38,227 bases of DNA from Alphaproteobacteria bacterium (GTDB lineage Bacteria > Pseudomonadota > Alphaproteobacteria > Rhodobacterales > Rhodobacteraceae). The stretch lies in the NCBI GenBank assembly GCA_009908505.1, contig JAAAPD010000025.1, forward strand, positions 1-38,227, given 5' to 3'. The position numbers and the translations under genes are program-made. The notes beneath the pieces were generated by a model. That model was not told the DNA's origin, made no database searches, and saw only the letters and a program-made list of their open reading frames with translations. The stretch's first letter is position 1. The number at the start of each line of letters is the position of its first letter. Below are positions 17,351-26,954 of this stretch, piece after piece.

Positions 17351-18009
17351 CCCACCTTGCTCCCCTTGGCCGCATCACGCGCGCGGCGCCCTGTAATTTC
17401 ACAACCGCCGATCGATATCTACCGACCGGGCCGGATCCCGGGGGACCGGCACGTCACTGTACCTGTGTCATGACAATGGGTTTCCCCACGTGCAGACATT
17501 CAATTTCGCCGAATTTGCCTTCGGCCCGACGCCCCCAGCGCGCCGGATGCCCCCCTGAAGAGCCCCTTCTGTCTACCCTTCGGCGGCGCGCCAAAAAAGA
17601 GAAAATTTCTGAGAGTTGTCCACAACCGCCTGATTTTCGGCGCATTTGGTTAACGCAATCTGAGGGAATGATGGCAATCCGCAGCGTATTGTTTCTGGAT
17701 TGGCAACATGACCTGGACAAAAGGGCAGGCAAAATCGCGGAAAACTCCAAGAAATGCAACCTAGGGGCGACTTCTTGGCTCAATTCGTTAAAGCCGCCCG
17801 AAGGGAAAATACCGGCGCAATATTCCCCCCAACTCTCACGACGTCGGGGCGAACCAGTTAACAGATCGCCTACGAAATTGGATCAATTGATGAAATCGGC
17901 GGCGTTTTGCCTCGGACAGTGAACACTTCGATTCGGTGCAGGGCATTCATGGCGACAATATGGCGGCGTCGGAGATGCTGCCAGAACTTGAAAAAGAGCG
18001 TTCGGGAAA
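17351..18009. other. Non-coding stretch between the RTX-Hint gene and tRNA-Leu
   Basis: This 659-base region is lower in GC than its flanks, with several AT-rich patches around 17590-17930. Open frames up to 150 codons exist, but none shows protein-like composition, a ribosome site or a recognisable family. It must hold the promoter for the gene starting at 17350. On the minus strand it also holds the 3' flank of the tRNA, including a short U-rich run about 20 bases past the tRNA end. An unrecognised small RNA cannot be excluded. Confidence 0.5.
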
Positions 18010-18095
18010 TGGTGCCGGTGGAGAGATTCGAACTCTCACGATGTTGCCATCGGGGGATTTTGAATCCCCTGCGTCTACCATTCCGCCACACCGGC
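18010..18095 (-). tRNA. tRNA-Leu (anticodon CAA)
   Basis: On the minus strand the acceptor GCCGGTG pairs with CACCGGC, followed by A and an encoded CCA. The anticodon stem GGGGA/TCCCC holds loop TTCAAAA, giving anticodon CAA (reads UUG). A long variable arm (CGATG GCAA CATCG) marks a class II tRNA, and the T arm GAGAG-TTCGAAT-CTCTC is canonical. The length is 86 bases including CCA. Confidence 0.96.
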
Positions 18096-18221
18096 CAGCA
18101 GGCCGTTCGATAGCCCCCTGACCCGGCAAGGTCAACGGCCAAACGCCGCGCCCGGCATTGACCCCCGCCCGGTTTTCGTGCCCTAAGGCCGCAACCCGAC
18201 CCGAGCAGCCCGGACCCGCCC

Positions 18222-18800
18222 ATGATCCGCCGCCTATACGACTGGACGATGTCCATGGCCGACCACCCGCGCGCCCTGTGGGTCTTGGCCGCCGTTGCCT
18301 TCATCGAAAGCTCGGTCTTCCCGATCCCGCCGGACGTGCTGATGATCCCGATGATCCTGGCCGCGCCGCGCCGGGCCTGGCTGATCGCCACCGTATGCCT
18401 GGTGTCCTCGGTGACCGGCGGAATGCTGGGCTATGCGATCGGCGCCTTCGCCTACGAATCCGTCGGCCAGCCGATCCTCGAGGCGCTGGGCAAGTCCGAC
18501 AGCATGGCGGCCTTCAACCAACGGTTCAACGACGTGGGGTTCTGGGCGGTGCTGATCGCGGGGCTGACCCCCTTCCCCTACAAGGTTATTACGATCATGT
18601 CGGGCTGGACCGCCATGCCGCTGGGCACCTTCGTGGTCACCTCGATTCTCGCGCGCGGCCTGCGGTTCTTCATCGTCGCCGCGCTGCTGTGGAAATTCGG
18701 CGCGCCGATCCGTGACTTCATCGAACGTCGTCTAGGGCTCATGTTCATCCTGTTCTGCCTCTTGCTTATCGGCGGCTTCTACGTTGTGAGATACCTATGA
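18222..18800 (+). CDS. YqaA/DedA-type VTT-domain membrane protein
   Basis: This 192-residue membrane protein has FIESSVFPIPPDVLMIPMIL (about residues 28-47) and GLTPFPYKVITIMSG (about 118-132). These are the re-entrant loop motifs of the VTT/SNARE-associated (DedA, YqaA) family. Members are inner-membrane proteins, several of which are implicated in lipid carrier or phospholipid scrambling and in proton-coupled transport. The specific substrate here is unknown. The ATG at 18222 lacks a strong ribosome site. The gene's stop overlaps the dsbB start by four bases, suggesting cotranscription. It follows the oppositely oriented tRNA-Leu. Confidence 0.85.
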   Translation: MIRRLYDWTMSMADHPRALWVLAAVAFIESSVFPIPPDVLMIPMILAAPRRAWLIATVCLVSSVTGGMLGYAIGAFAYESVGQPILEALGKSDSMAAFNQRFNDVGFWAVLIAGLTPFPYKVITIMSGWTAMPLGTFVVTSILARGLRFFIVAALLWKFGAPIRDFIERRLGLMFILFCLLLIGGFYVVRYL

Positions 18801-19246
18801 CCAGATCCAGACTGACGCTACTGGCAGCGGGCGGCTCCTTCGTGCTTCTGGCCGGGGCCTTCCTGTTCCAGGCGATGGGCTATCCGCCCTGCGCCCTTTG
18901 CCTTTGGCAACGCTGGCCCCACGCGGCGGCGATCGTGATCGGGGCCATCGCGCTGATGATCTGGCGCCCGGCGACGCCGCTTCTGCTGCTGGGCGCACTG
19001 GCGGCGGCCACAACGGGCGGCATCGGCATCTTTCATACCGGCGTCGAACGCGGCTGGTGGGAGGGACCGGCCAGTTGTTCGGGGTCCGGCGGCGGGCTGG
19101 GCGGCGATTTGCTGTCCACCGACATCACGCCGGTGGTGATGTGCGACGAGGTGGTCTGGTCGCTGTTCGGCCTGTCCATGGCCAGCTACAACGCGGTGAT
19201 CTCGTTCGGCCTCGCGGCGCTCTGGGTCATGGCCGCACGGCGCTAG
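18797..19246 (+). CDS. dsbB: Disulfide bond formation protein B
   Basis: DsbB reoxidises DsbA by passing electrons to quinones in the inner membrane. The 149-residue protein has four hydrophobic helices. The first periplasmic cysteine pair is in GYPPCALCLWQRWPH (CxxC), and the second pair is in the loop PASCSGSGGG...VVMCDEVVW. These are the two catalytic disulfides of the family. ATG overlaps the stop of the VTT gene (ATGA). The 3' end overlaps the convergent regulator gene by four bases. A DsbA-like partner at the left window edge is 18 kb away and probably unrelated in function. Confidence 0.93.
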   Translation: MTRSRLTLLAAGGSFVLLAGAFLFQAMGYPPCALCLWQRWPHAAAIVIGAIALMIWRPATPLLLLGALAAATTGGIGIFHTGVERGWWEGPASCSGSGGGLGGDLLSTDITPVVMCDEVVWSLFGLSMASYNAVISFGLAALWVMAARR

Positions 19247-19665
19247 CCGCGGCGGGTCGACAGAAGCAGATTGGTTTCCGACCGTGTCACGCCCTCCATC
19301 CGGCGGATGCGGAACAGGGTGTTGTCGAGTTCCACCAGCGTGGGCGTCCCGATTTCGGCGATAAGGTCCCAGGTGCCGTTCGTGGAATGCACAGCCTGAA
19401 CCTCGGGCATGGCGGCCAGGGCGCGCATCACCCGTTCCGTGCCGCGTCCCTCGATCCCCAGCATCATCAGGCCGCGCACGGGGTGCGGCGATACATCGGC
19501 CCGGGTCAGCACCGTGAACCCGGCGATTTCACCGCTGTCGCGCAGCTTGTCCAGCCGCGCCCGCACCGTTGCGCGCGTGATCTTAAGGTCATGGGCCAGC
19601 TCCGACAGGCTGGCCCGGCCGTCGCGTTGCAGGGCGACGATCAACGATTTGTCCAGTTCGTCCAT
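19243..19665 (-). CDS. Lrp/AsnC family transcriptional regulator
   Basis: The 140-residue protein starts MDELDKSLIVALQRDGRAS, with a winged helix-turn-helix (SLSELAHDLKITRATVRARL, about residues 20-39). A RAM/AsnC ligand-binding domain follows, ending with the usual TRSETNLLLSTR. The open frame extends upstream to 19917, but that part runs into the arginase gene; 19665 is the natural family start. It is divergent from arginase-ornithine cyclodeaminase across 86 bases. Lrp-type regulators next to amino-acid catabolic genes typically respond to the amino acid, so arginine or ornithine induction is the leading hypothesis. The DNA site was not identified. Confidence 0.92.
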   Translation of the reverse strand: MDELDKSLIVALQRDGRASLSELAHDLKITRATVRARLDKLRDSGEIAGFTVLTRADVSPHPVRGLMMLGIEGRGTERVMRALAAMPEVQAVHSTNGTWDLIAEIGTPTLVELDNTLFRIRRMEGVTRSETNLLLSTRRG

Positions 19666-19751
19666 TCGGCATATCCGTTTTAAACAATGATAACCCGGTT
19701 CGTGCAAAATGGCGAGTTCCAACCCGCACCAATTCGGGCGATCACGCGGGT

Positions 19752-20675
19752 ATGGAACAGACGCATTGTATTCTTGTCGGCGCCCCCGTGGACAGTGGCA
19801 AACGCCGCGACGGCTGCCTGATGGGTCCGGACGCCTATCGCGTGGCGGGCCTGGCAGAGCAGTTGACCGCCCTTGGCCACAGTGTCGCGGACAGGGGCAA
19901 CCTCGCCCCCGACACACCGGCCCTGCCCGAGCACCCGCATATCCACGACCTGGCCACCAATGTCGGCTGGACCCGCACCCTCGCGCGCGCCGCGAAAGAG
20001 GCCGCGCCCTGGGGCCTGCCGATCTTCCTGGGCGGCGATCATGCGCTGTCGCTGGGATCGGTCGCGGGCATGGCCGAACATGCCGCCGCGCAAGGCCATC
20101 CCCTCTTCGTGCTGTGGCTGGATGCCCATTCCGATTTCAACACGCCGCAATCGACCGAGACCGGCAACCTGCACGGCACGCCCATGGCCTATGTGACCGG
20201 GCAGCCGGGCTTCGACGCCTTTCCGCCGCTGGCCGCGCCCATCCCCACCGAGCGGGTCGCCATGATCGGGCTGCGCTCGGTCGATCCGGCGGAACGGGCG
20301 GTGCTGGCCGAAACCGACATCGCGCTGACCGATATGCGCGCCATCGACGAACACGGCATCGCGCGGCCGCTGGCAGCCTTCCTCGACAAGGTGCGCGCCG
20401 CCGATGGCCTGTTGCATGTCTCGCTGGACGTGGATTTCCTCGACCCCGGCATCGCGCCGGCCGTGGGCACCACTGTGCCCGGCGGCGCCACCTATCGCGA
20501 GGCGCATCTTGTCATGGAGATGCTCCATGACAGCGGCTGCCTGGCCTCTCTCGACCTGGTGGAACTCAACCCGTTCCTCGATGAGCGCGGCCGCACGGCC
20601 AGCGTCATGGTGGACCTCACCGCGTCCCTGATGGGGCGCCGCATCTTCGACCGCCCGACACGGAGCTTCGCATGA
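19752..20675 (+). CDS. rocF: Arginase
   Basis: Arginase hydrolyses L-arginine to ornithine and urea using a binuclear Mn2+ centre. The 307-residue protein shows the metal-ligand motifs GGDHALSLG (about residues 96-104), WLDAHSDFNTP (about 121-131) and SLDVDFLDPGIAPAVGT (about 228-244). DHA/DAHSD/DVDFLDP residues are intact. These favour arginase over agmatinase, and the HSDFNTP spacing is the arginase form. The ATG at 19752 has only a weak ribosome site. The stop overlaps the next start by four bases, so product and next enzyme are produced together. Control by the divergent Lrp-type gene is likely. Confidence 0.94.
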   Translation: MEQTHCILVGAPVDSGKRRDGCLMGPDAYRVAGLAEQLTALGHSVADRGNLAPDTPALPEHPHIHDLATNVGWTRTLARAAKEAAPWGLPIFLGGDHALSLGSVAGMAEHAAAQGHPLFVLWLDAHSDFNTPQSTETGNLHGTPMAYVTGQPGFDAFPPLAAPIPTERVAMIGLRSVDPAERAVLAETDIALTDMRAIDEHGIARPLAAFLDKVRAADGLLHVSLDVDFLDPGIAPAVGTTVPGGATYREAHLVMEMLHDSGCLASLDLVELNPFLDERGRTASVMVDLTASLMGRRIFDRPTRSFA

Positions 20676-21721
20676 CCCAGCCCTCTGACAAGGCCCTTGT
20701 CCCTTTCGTCTCCGTCGAGAACATGATGCGGCTTGTCCACGAGACCGGCCTCGACGAGATGCTGCGCCGTCTGGCCGACGCGATCGAAGTGGATTTCTTG
20801 CGCTGGGAAAACTTCGACAAAACGCCGCGCGTGGCGTCCCACAGCCCCGTGGGCGTGATCGAGCTGATGCCCACCTCGGATGGCGAGCTTTACGGGTTCA
20901 AATACGTCAACGGCCACCCCAAGAACACGCGCGAGGGGCTTCAGACCGTCACCGCCTTCGGCCTATTGGCCTCGGTCGAGACCGGCTACCCGGTGCTTCT
21001 GACGGAAATGACCCTGCTGACGGCGCTGCGCACGGCGGCCATGTCGGCCCTGGCTGCAAGGCACCTGGCCCCAAAGGGGGCGACGACGATGGCGATGATC
21101 GGCAACGGCGCGCAATCGGAATTCCAGTGTCGCGCCTTCCAGGCGATCTGCGGCATCGACACCGTGCGTCTCTGGGACAAGGACCCGGCCGCGACCGAGA
21201 AATGCGTCCGCAACCTTGCCGGCAGCGGCCTGACCATCGTGCCCTGCGCCAGCGCCGAAGAGGCGATCGAGGGCGCGCAGATCCTGACCACCTGCACCGC
21301 CGACAAGCAATATGCCACGATCCTGTCCGACAACATGGTCGGCCCGGGCGTGCATATCAACGCGATCGGCGGCGACTGCCCGGGCAAGACGGAACTGGCG
21401 GCCGGCATCCTCAACCGCTCGTCGATCTTTGTGGAATACCCGCCCCAGACCCGTGTCGAGGGCGAGATCCAGCAGATGCCCGAGGACCATCCCGTGACCG
21501 AGCTGTGGCAGGTCTTCGCGGGCAAGACGGCGGGCCGGACGGAGGCTGCGCAGATCACGCTGTTCGACAGTGTCGGCTTCGCGATCGAGGATTTCTCGGC
21601 ACTCAAGGTCATCCGCGAGGTGATCCGCGACAGCGACCATTACCAACTGCTCGACCTGCTGGCCGACCCGGACGACCCGCGTGACCTCTACGGCATGCTG
21701 AACCGGGCCAAAAGGCCCTAG
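20672..21721 (+). CDS. Ornithine cyclodeaminase
   Basis: This enzyme converts L-ornithine to L-proline and ammonia with NAD as a bound cofactor. The 349-residue protein has the substrate-side motif YGFKYVNGHPKNT and the dinucleotide site MIGNGAQSEFQCRAF (about residues 139-153). The long C-terminal segment is typical of the OCD/mu-crystallin family's larger ornithine cyclodeaminase members. It follows arginase with a 4-base overlap (ATGA), which makes an arginine to ornithine to proline catabolic unit. Its stop overlaps the stop of the convergent usg gene by four bases. Confidence 0.94.
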   Translation: MTQPSDKALVPFVSVENMMRLVHETGLDEMLRRLADAIEVDFLRWENFDKTPRVASHSPVGVIELMPTSDGELYGFKYVNGHPKNTREGLQTVTAFGLLASVETGYPVLLTEMTLLTALRTAAMSALAARHLAPKGATTMAMIGNGAQSEFQCRAFQAICGIDTVRLWDKDPAATEKCVRNLAGSGLTIVPCASAEEAIEGAQILTTCTADKQYATILSDNMVGPGVHINAIGGDCPGKTELAAGILNRSSIFVEYPPQTRVEGEIQQMPEDHPVTELWQVFAGKTAGRTEAAQITLFDSVGFAIEDFSALKVIREVIRDSDHYQLLDLLADPDDPRDLYGMLNRAKRP

Positions 21722-21984
21722 TGATAGGTCAGCTCGCCCATAACGTTGCGCCATTCACCGGACGAGATCAGCTTGCGATGGGTAAAGCGGACCGAATGCA
21801 ACTGCCCCTCGATCTCGTCGCGCCAGAAGTCGATGAACCCCATCAGCCGGTCATGGTCCGGCGCCTGGTCATACTCCTGCCAGATGAAGGTATTGAGCAC
21901 GCTGGGATAGTCCGGCATGCGATAGAAGAATTCAGCCGTGGTCAGCCCGTAGCCGCGCAACAGCAGGTCCGTTTCCCGTGTCAT
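21718..21984 (-). CDS. Usg family protein
   Basis: The 88-residue protein contains LLLRGYGLTTAEFFYRMPD and VRFTHRKLISSGEWRNVMGE, which match the Usg family found almost only in alphaproteobacteria. The name derives from a gene beside tryptophan biosynthesis genes, and its biochemical role is not established. The start at 21984 is preferred over an ATG seven codons upstream (22005), because GGAG lies six bases before it and family proteins begin just ahead of the GYGLT motif. It is divergent from gyrA. Confidence 0.88.
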   Translation of the reverse strand: MTRETDLLLRGYGLTTAEFFYRMPDYPSVLNTFIWQEYDQAPDHDRLMGFIDFWRDEIEGQLHSVRFTHRKLISSGEWRNVMGELTYH

Positions 21985-22101
21985 CTTCTGCTCCGATCCT
22001 GTCATGCCGACAATCTGACGGCGAAACCGATTGACCTGTCAATGAAAACAACCTGTTGGCAGGCATACACCATGGCTGACAGGACATCTGCCGCGGCCCC
22101 A

Positions 22102-22131
22102 TTGCACCCCATCCCTCGGGGGTGATATACA
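22102..22131 (+). promoter_or_regulatory. Sigma70-like promoter for gyrA
   Basis: TTGCAC at 22102-22107 is followed by ATATAC (17-base spacer) or TATACA (18-base spacer, 22126-22131). The predicted start near 22138 leaves a leader of about 50 bases before the gyrA ATG at 22189. Confidence 0.55.
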
Positions 22132-22151
22132 CGTGTCAACAATATCTAGAC

Positions 22152-22173
22152 GTGCCGAGTCCCGCGTCGGCAC
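22152..22173 (+). promoter_or_regulatory. Stem-loop in the gyrA leader
   Basis: GTGCCGA and TCGGCAC form a perfect 7-bp stem around an 8-base loop. It lies between the predicted start of transcription and the ribosome site of gyrA, ending 15 bases before the ATG. It could influence translation or message stability; no known leader family is recognised. Confidence 0.4.
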
Positions 22174-22188
22174 CAACAGGCGGACAGC

Positions 22189-24918
22189 ATGAGCGACACC
22201 CCGGAAACCCCTGACAACGAAGACGAAAATCGCCCCGAACGGCCGGTCTACGATGGGCCCTCCATCTCGATCTCTGACGAGATGAAGACCTCATATCTCG
22301 ACTACGCCATGAGCGTGATCGTCTCCCGCGCGATCCCGGACCTGCGCGACGGACTCAAGCCGGTGCATCGGCGCATCCTGTACGCGATGCACGAGGCCGG
22401 CAATACCCATGACAAGCCCTATCGCAAATCCGCCCGCGCCGTGGGTGACGTGATGGGGACCTATCACCCCCATGGCGACAGCGCGATCTACGACGCGTTG
22501 GTGCGCATGGCACAGCCGTTCTCGATGTCGCTACCGCTTTTGGATGGCCAGGGCAATTTCGGCTCGATGGACGGGGACAACCCGGCCGCCATGCGCTATA
22601 CCGAGGTGCGCATGGACAAGCCCGCCGCGGCGCTTCTGTCGGATATCGACAAGGACACGGTGGATTTCCAGGACAACTATGACGGCCGCGACCGCGAACC
22701 AACGGTCCTGCCCGCGCGCTTCCCCAACATGCTGGTCAACGGCGCGGGCGGCATCGCCGTTGGTATGGCCACCAATATCCCGCCGCACAATCTTGGCGAG
22801 GTGTGCGATGCCACGCTGGCGCTGATCGACAACCCGGACCTGTCCAGCGAAGACCTGATCGAGTACGTGCCCGGCCCCGATTTCCCCACCGGCGGCATCA
22901 TGTTGGGCCGGTCCGGCGCGAGAAAGGCCTACCTGGAAAGCCGCGGCTCGGTCGTGGTGCGGGCCAAGACCGAGGTCGAGGAACTGCGCAAGGATCGCTG
23001 GGCCATCGTCATCACCGAAATCCCCTACCAGGTGAACAAGGCGACGATGATCGACCGCATCGCCGAGGCCGCCCGCGACAAGAAGATCGACGGTATCGCC
23101 CATGTGCAGGACGAAAGCGACCGGTCGGGCGTGCGTGTGGTGGTCGAGTTGAAACGCGACGCCACGGCCGAGGTCGTGCTGAACCAGCTTTACCGCTTCA
23201 CGCCGATGCAGACCTCGTTCGGGTGCAACATGCTGGCGCTGAACGGCGGTCGGCCCGAAACGCTGACGCTGCGAAATTTCCTGAGCTATTTCATTGACTT
23301 CCGAGAGGACGTTGTCGCGCGCCGCACGGCCTACCTTTTGCGCAAGGCGCGCGAACGCAGCCATGTGCTGTGCGGCCTGGCCGTCGCCGTCAGCAATGTG
23401 GACGAGGTGGTCGCCACGATCCGATCTTCGGCCGACGCGCCAGAGGCACGCCGCCGCCTGATGGAACGCCGCTGGCCGGCCGGGGACATCGTCGAATACC
23501 TGCGCCTGATCGACGACCCGCTGCACCCCGTGAACGAGGACGGCACCTACAACCTGTCCGAAACGCAGGCCCGCGCGATCCTTGACCTGCGCCTGCAGCG
23601 CCTGACGCAGATCGGCGTCAAGGAAGTCACCGACGAGCTTGAAGATCTGGCCGGCAAGATCAAGGAATACCTGGAAATCCTGGGCAGCCGCGAACGGATC
23701 ATGGGGATCATCGCCGACGAGCTGCGCGAGGTGAAGGACCAGTTCGCCGTGCCGCGCCGCACACATATCGTCGACTGGTCGGGCGACATGGACGACGAGG
23801 ACCTGATCGAGCGCGAGGACATGGTCGTGACCGTCACCGAGGGCGGCTATATCAAGCGCACCGCCCTGGCCGATTTCCGGGCCCAGAAACGCGGCGGCAA
23901 GGGCCTGTCGGGCGGCGGGCTGAAAGAGGATGACGTCGTCACAACGCTTTTCGTGGCCAATACCCACACGCAATTGCTGTTTTTCACCACCGATGGGATG
24001 GTCTACAAGCTCAAGACCTGGCGCCTGCCGCAGGGTAGCCGCACCTCCAAGGGCAAGGCCATCGTCAACATCCTGCCGATTCCGTCCGGGGTCTCGATCG
24101 CCGCGATCATGCCGGTAGACCGGGATGAAAAGGACTGGGACGACCTGCAGATCGTATTCGCCACCAGCGCAGGCGACGTGCGTCGCAACCGGCTGTCGGA
24201 CTTCACCAATGTGAAATCAAACGGCAAGATCGCCATGAAATTGCCTGAAGACGGGTCGGTAAGCCTCGTGAATGCAAGGATTTGTTCCGAGGATGACGAC
24301 GTGATGCTGACCACGAATGCGGGCCGGGCGATCCGCTTCCCGACCACCGCTGTGCGGGTCTTCGCGGGCCGCAATTCCACCGGCGTGCGCGGCATCAAGC
24401 TGTCGGGATCCGACCGCGTGGTTTCCATGTCCGTGATCCGCCATTTCGAGGCCGAGGCCGAGGAACGGGCGGCCTATCTCAAGATGCGCCGCGCCATGGC
24501 CGGGCTGACCGACGAGCCCGAGACCGAGGACGATGCGGCACCGGCCGGTGAGCTCCGCCCTGACCGCTATGCCGAGATGTCGGCCGCCGAGAACCTGATC
24601 CTGACCATTACCGCCGGCGGATTGGGCAAGCTGTCCTCGTCGCATGACTACCCGGTACGCGGGCGCGGCGGCATGGGCGTCGCGGCCATGGACAGGGCAA
24701 TGCGCGGCGGCGAGATCGTCGCCTCTTTCCCTGTTGAGATGGATGACCAGATCATGCTGGCTACCTCCAAGGGGCAGTCGATCCGCGTGCCGGTCGATGG
24801 GATTTCCTTCCGGTCGCGCGGCGCCGGGGGCGTCAAGGTCTTCAACACCGGCAAGGGCGAGGAAGTCGTCAGCGTGGCCTGGATTGCCGACCAGGGCGAA
24901 GACGAGTCCGAGGAATAA
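22189..24918 (+). CDS. gyrA: DNA gyrase subunit A
   Basis: GyrA forms the A2B2 gyrase with GyrB and introduces negative supercoils. The protein has 909 residues. The catalytic tyrosine is Y137 (AAMRYTE). The quinolone-resistance region reads [20 protein letters not shown] with Ser98 and Asp102, equivalent to E. coli Ser83 and Asp87, so it is wild type for quinolone sensitivity at those two positions. The C-terminal beta-pinwheel contains the GyrA box as QKRGGKG, which separates it from ParC. An acidic insertion lies at about residues 765-790 ([14 protein letters not shown]). ATG at 22189 is preceded by a weak purine stretch. It probably forms a unit with trmFO, 49 bases downstream. Confidence 0.97.
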   Translation: MSDTPETPDNEDENRPERPVYDGPSISISDEMKTSYLDYAMSVIVSRAIPDLRDGLKPVHRRILYAMHEAGNTHDKPYRKSARAVGDVMGTYHPHGDSAIYDALVRMAQPFSMSLPLLDGQGNFGSMDGDNPAAMRYTEVRMDKPAAALLSDIDKDTVDFQDNYDGRDREPTVLPARFPNMLVNGAGGIAVGMATNIPPHNLGEVCDATLALIDNPDLSSEDLIEYVPGPDFPTGGIMLGRSGARKAYLESRGSVVVRAKTEVEELRKDRWAIVITEIPYQVNKATMIDRIAEAARDKKIDGIAHVQDESDRSGVRVVVELKRDATAEVVLNQLYRFTPMQTSFGCNMLALNGGRPETLTLRNFLSYFIDFREDVVARRTAYLLRKARERSHVLCGLAVAVSNVDEVVATIRSSADAPEARRRLMERRWPAGDIVEYLRLIDDPLHPVNEDGTYNLSETQARAILDLRLQRLTQIGVKEVTDELEDLAGKIKEYLEILGSRERIMGIIADELREVKDQFAVPRRTHIVDWSGDMDDEDLIEREDMVVTVTEGGYIKRTALADFRAQKRGGKGLSGGGLKEDDVVTTLFVANTHTQLLFFTTDGMVYKLKTWRLPQGSRTSKGKAIVNILPIPSGVSIAAIMPVDRDEKDWDDLQIVFATSAGDVRRNRLSDFTNVKSNGKIAMKLPEDGSVSLVNARICSEDDDVMLTTNAGRAIRFPTTAVRVFAGRNSTGVRGIKLSGSDRVVSMSVIRHFEAEAEERAAYLKMRRAMAGLTDEPETEDDAAPAGELRPDRYAEMSAAENLILTITAGGLGKLSSSHDYPVRGRGGMGVAAMDRAMRGGEIVASFPVEMDDQIMLATSKGQSIRVPVDGISFRSRGAGGVKVFNTGKGEEVVSVAWIADQGEDESEE

Positions 24919-24967
24919 CCACACCTCGGGGTTTCCTCGGGGCACCAAGCGCATTATCTGGTCCGTC

Positions 24968-26323
24968 ATGACACAGACACTTCATATCGTCGGCGGCGGC
25001 ATGGCCGGGTCCGAGGCCGCCTGGCAGGCCGCCAATGCCGGCGCCCGTGTCGTGATACACGAAATGCGCCCCAAGGTCGAAACCTTCGCCCATCGCACCG
25101 GTAACCTGGCCGAGATGGTCTGTTCCAACTCGTTCCGGTCGGATGATGACGATCAGAACGCAGTTGGCCTGCTGCACTGGGAAATGCGCCAGGCTGGCGG
25201 GATCATCATGGCCACGGCGGATGCGCACAAGCTGCCCGCCGGCGGCGCGCTGGCCGTGGACCGCGACCCCTTTGCCGAGGCCGTCACCGCCAAGCTGACC
25301 GCACATCCCAATATCAGCGTCTCGTACGAGGAGATCGACAGCCTGCCCGATGATGGCCACTGGATCATCGCGACCGGGCCGCTGACCTCGGGCAAGCTGG
25401 CCGAGGCGATCCGGGCCGAGACCGGTGCCGAGGCATTGGCCTTTTTCGACGCCATCGCCCCCATCGTCTATTCCGAGACAATCGACATGGGGCAGGCCTG
25501 GGAACAGTCGCGCTATGACAAGGGCGAAACCGAGCAAGAACAGAAGGCCTATATCAACTGCCCGATGACCAAGGCCCAGTACGATGCCTTCATCGACGCG
25601 CTTCTGGCCGCCGACAAGGCCGAGTTCAAGGAAGGTGAAACCGCCGGGTATTTCGACGGCTGCCTGCCCATCGAGGTCATGGCGGAACGCGGCCGCGAGA
25701 CACTGCGCCATGGCCCGATGAAGCCCATCGGCCTGACCAACCCGCATGACCCGTCGCAAAAACCTCATGCAGTGGTTCAGCTAAGGCGTGATAACGCTCT
25801 GGGAACGCTATATAATATCGTCGGCTTCCAGACCAAGATGAAATACGGAGCACAAACGGAGGTGTTCCGCATGATCCCCGGCTTGCAGGATGCGAAATTC
25901 GCCCGGCTTGGCGGCATTCACCGTAACACCTTCCTGAATTCGCCGACGCTTCTGGATGAGCAGATGCGCCTGAGATCCCGGCCGAATATCCGGTTCGCCG
26001 GGCAGATCACCGGGGTCGAGGGCTATGTCGAAAGCGCGGCGATGGGCCTTTTGGCCGGGCGCCTGGCTGTGGCCGGGATGACCGGCACCGCCCTGCCGCC
26101 GGTGCCCCATACCACCGCCATGGGCGCGCTTGTCACGCATATCACCGGCGGGGCCGAGGCCAAGACGTTCCAACCGATGAATGTCAATTTCGGCCTGTTC
26201 CCCCCGGTCGAGGGGCTCAAGGGCGGGCGCCGGGGCCGCAAGGACCGTTACAAGGCCTATACCGACCGGGCCAAGGCCGATTGGACCGCCTGGCTGGCCG
26301 CCGGCGCACTGGACGCCGCCTGA
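24968..26323 (+). CDS. trmFO: Methylenetetrahydrofolate-tRNA-(uracil-54-C5) methyltransferase TrmFO
   Basis: TrmFO makes m5U54 in the T loop of tRNAs using 5,10-methylenetetrahydrofolate and FADH2. The 451-residue protein has the FAD motif [20 protein letters not shown] (residues 6-25), the family signatures [19 protein letters not shown] and [12 protein letters not shown], and the C-terminal [16 protein letters not shown]. The frame is open far upstream into gyrA, but the ATG at 24968 is the family start. It is related to GidA/MnmG but shorter, and it lacks the MnmG C-terminal domain. Confidence 0.96.
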   Translation: MTQTLHIVGGGMAGSEAAWQAANAGARVVIHEMRPKVETFAHRTGNLAEMVCSNSFRSDDDDQNAVGLLHWEMRQAGGIIMATADAHKLPAGGALAVDRDPFAEAVTAKLTAHPNISVSYEEIDSLPDDGHWIIATGPLTSGKLAEAIRAETGAEALAFFDAIAPIVYSETIDMGQAWEQSRYDKGETEQEQKAYINCPMTKAQYDAFIDALLAADKAEFKEGETAGYFDGCLPIEVMAERGRETLRHGPMKPIGLTNPHDPSQKPHAVVQLRRDNALGTLYNIVGFQTKMKYGAQTEVFRMIPGLQDAKFARLGGIHRNTFLNSPTLLDEQMRLRSRPNIRFAGQITGVEGYVESAAMGLLAGRLAVAGMTGTALPPVPHTTAMGALVTHITGGAEAKTFQPMNVNFGLFPPVEGLKGGRRGRKDRYKAYTDRAKADWTAWLAAGALDAA

Positions 26324-26345
26324 CCCCACCGCTAGCCTGCGGGGC

Positions 26346-26954
26346 ATGACCAGGAAAACACCGATCAAGCCACAGCTCTGGACCCCGCGTCCGGTCTCGG
26401 AAACCATCGCTGTCTACCGCGACTGGGCCGGCGATTACGATGCCGACCTGGCCACGCGCGGTTATCACACGCCCGCTCGCCTGGTCGAGGGATTGGCCGC
26501 CCATGTAGCCCCTGAAACCACGGTCCTGGATTTCGGCTGCGGCACGGGGTTGTCCGGGACGGCGCTTCTGCGACGGGGCTTCACCCACCTGCACGGCACC
26601 GACGTGACGCCCGAAATGGTCGAACTGGCCCGCGCCAAGGTAATCTACGAAGAGCTTTGGGTCAGCGAGCCCGGCGCGCCGATGCCGCGCGCCTATGACG
26701 CCATGGTGGCCGTGGGCGTCGTCAGCCTTGGCGCCGCACCGCCTGAAACCCTGTCGCTTCTGGTCGACGGGCTTTCCCCCGGCGGGATCCTGGCGCTATC
26801 TTTCAACGACCCGACCCTCGAGGATGGCAGCTATGACGCGGTTCTGGACCGCCACCTGGACCGGGGCGAGGTGGCGCTTCTGTCCCGCGATCATGGCCCG
26901 CATCTGGACGATGTGGGCATGGGATCGGATGTGATCGTTCTGCGCCGCGCATGA
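26346..26954 (+). CDS. Class I SAM-dependent methyltransferase
   Basis: The 202-residue protein contains motif I VLDFGCGTGLSGTALLRRG (about residues 60-78), followed by GTDVTPEMVELAR (motif II region) and AYDAMVAVGVVSLG (motif III/IV). It is the UbiE/Methyltransf_11 type of class I methyltransferase. The N-terminal VYRDWAGDYDADL resembles small-molecule methyltransferases of the WBSCR27 type. The substrate is unknown. It starts 22 bases after trmFO and its stop overlaps gluQ by four bases, so it sits in a run of tRNA-related genes; a tRNA role is possible but not shown. Confidence 0.85.
   Translation: MTRKTPIKPQLWTPRPVSETIAVYRDWAGDYDADLATRGYHTPARLVEGLAAHVAPETTVLDFGCGTGLSGTALLRRGFTHLHGTDVTPEMVELARAKVIYEELWVSEPGAPMPRAYDAMVAVGVVSLGAAPPETLSLLVDGLSPGGILALSFNDPTLEDGSYDAVLDRHLDRGEVALLSRDHGPHLDDVGMGSDVIVLRRA

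Noticed and set aside
17470..17922. 150-codon plus-strand frame and a 109-codon minus-strand frame in the 17351-18009 gap
   Set aside because: No ribosome site, no recognisable family and low-complexity Pro/Arg/Ser composition; more likely non-coding.
17831..18044. 13 of 14 base match between 17831-17844 and the tRNA-Leu arm at 18031-18044, as a possible attachment-site duplication
   Set aside because: Too short, not at the tRNA 3' end, and no integrase gene or compositional island lies between the copies.
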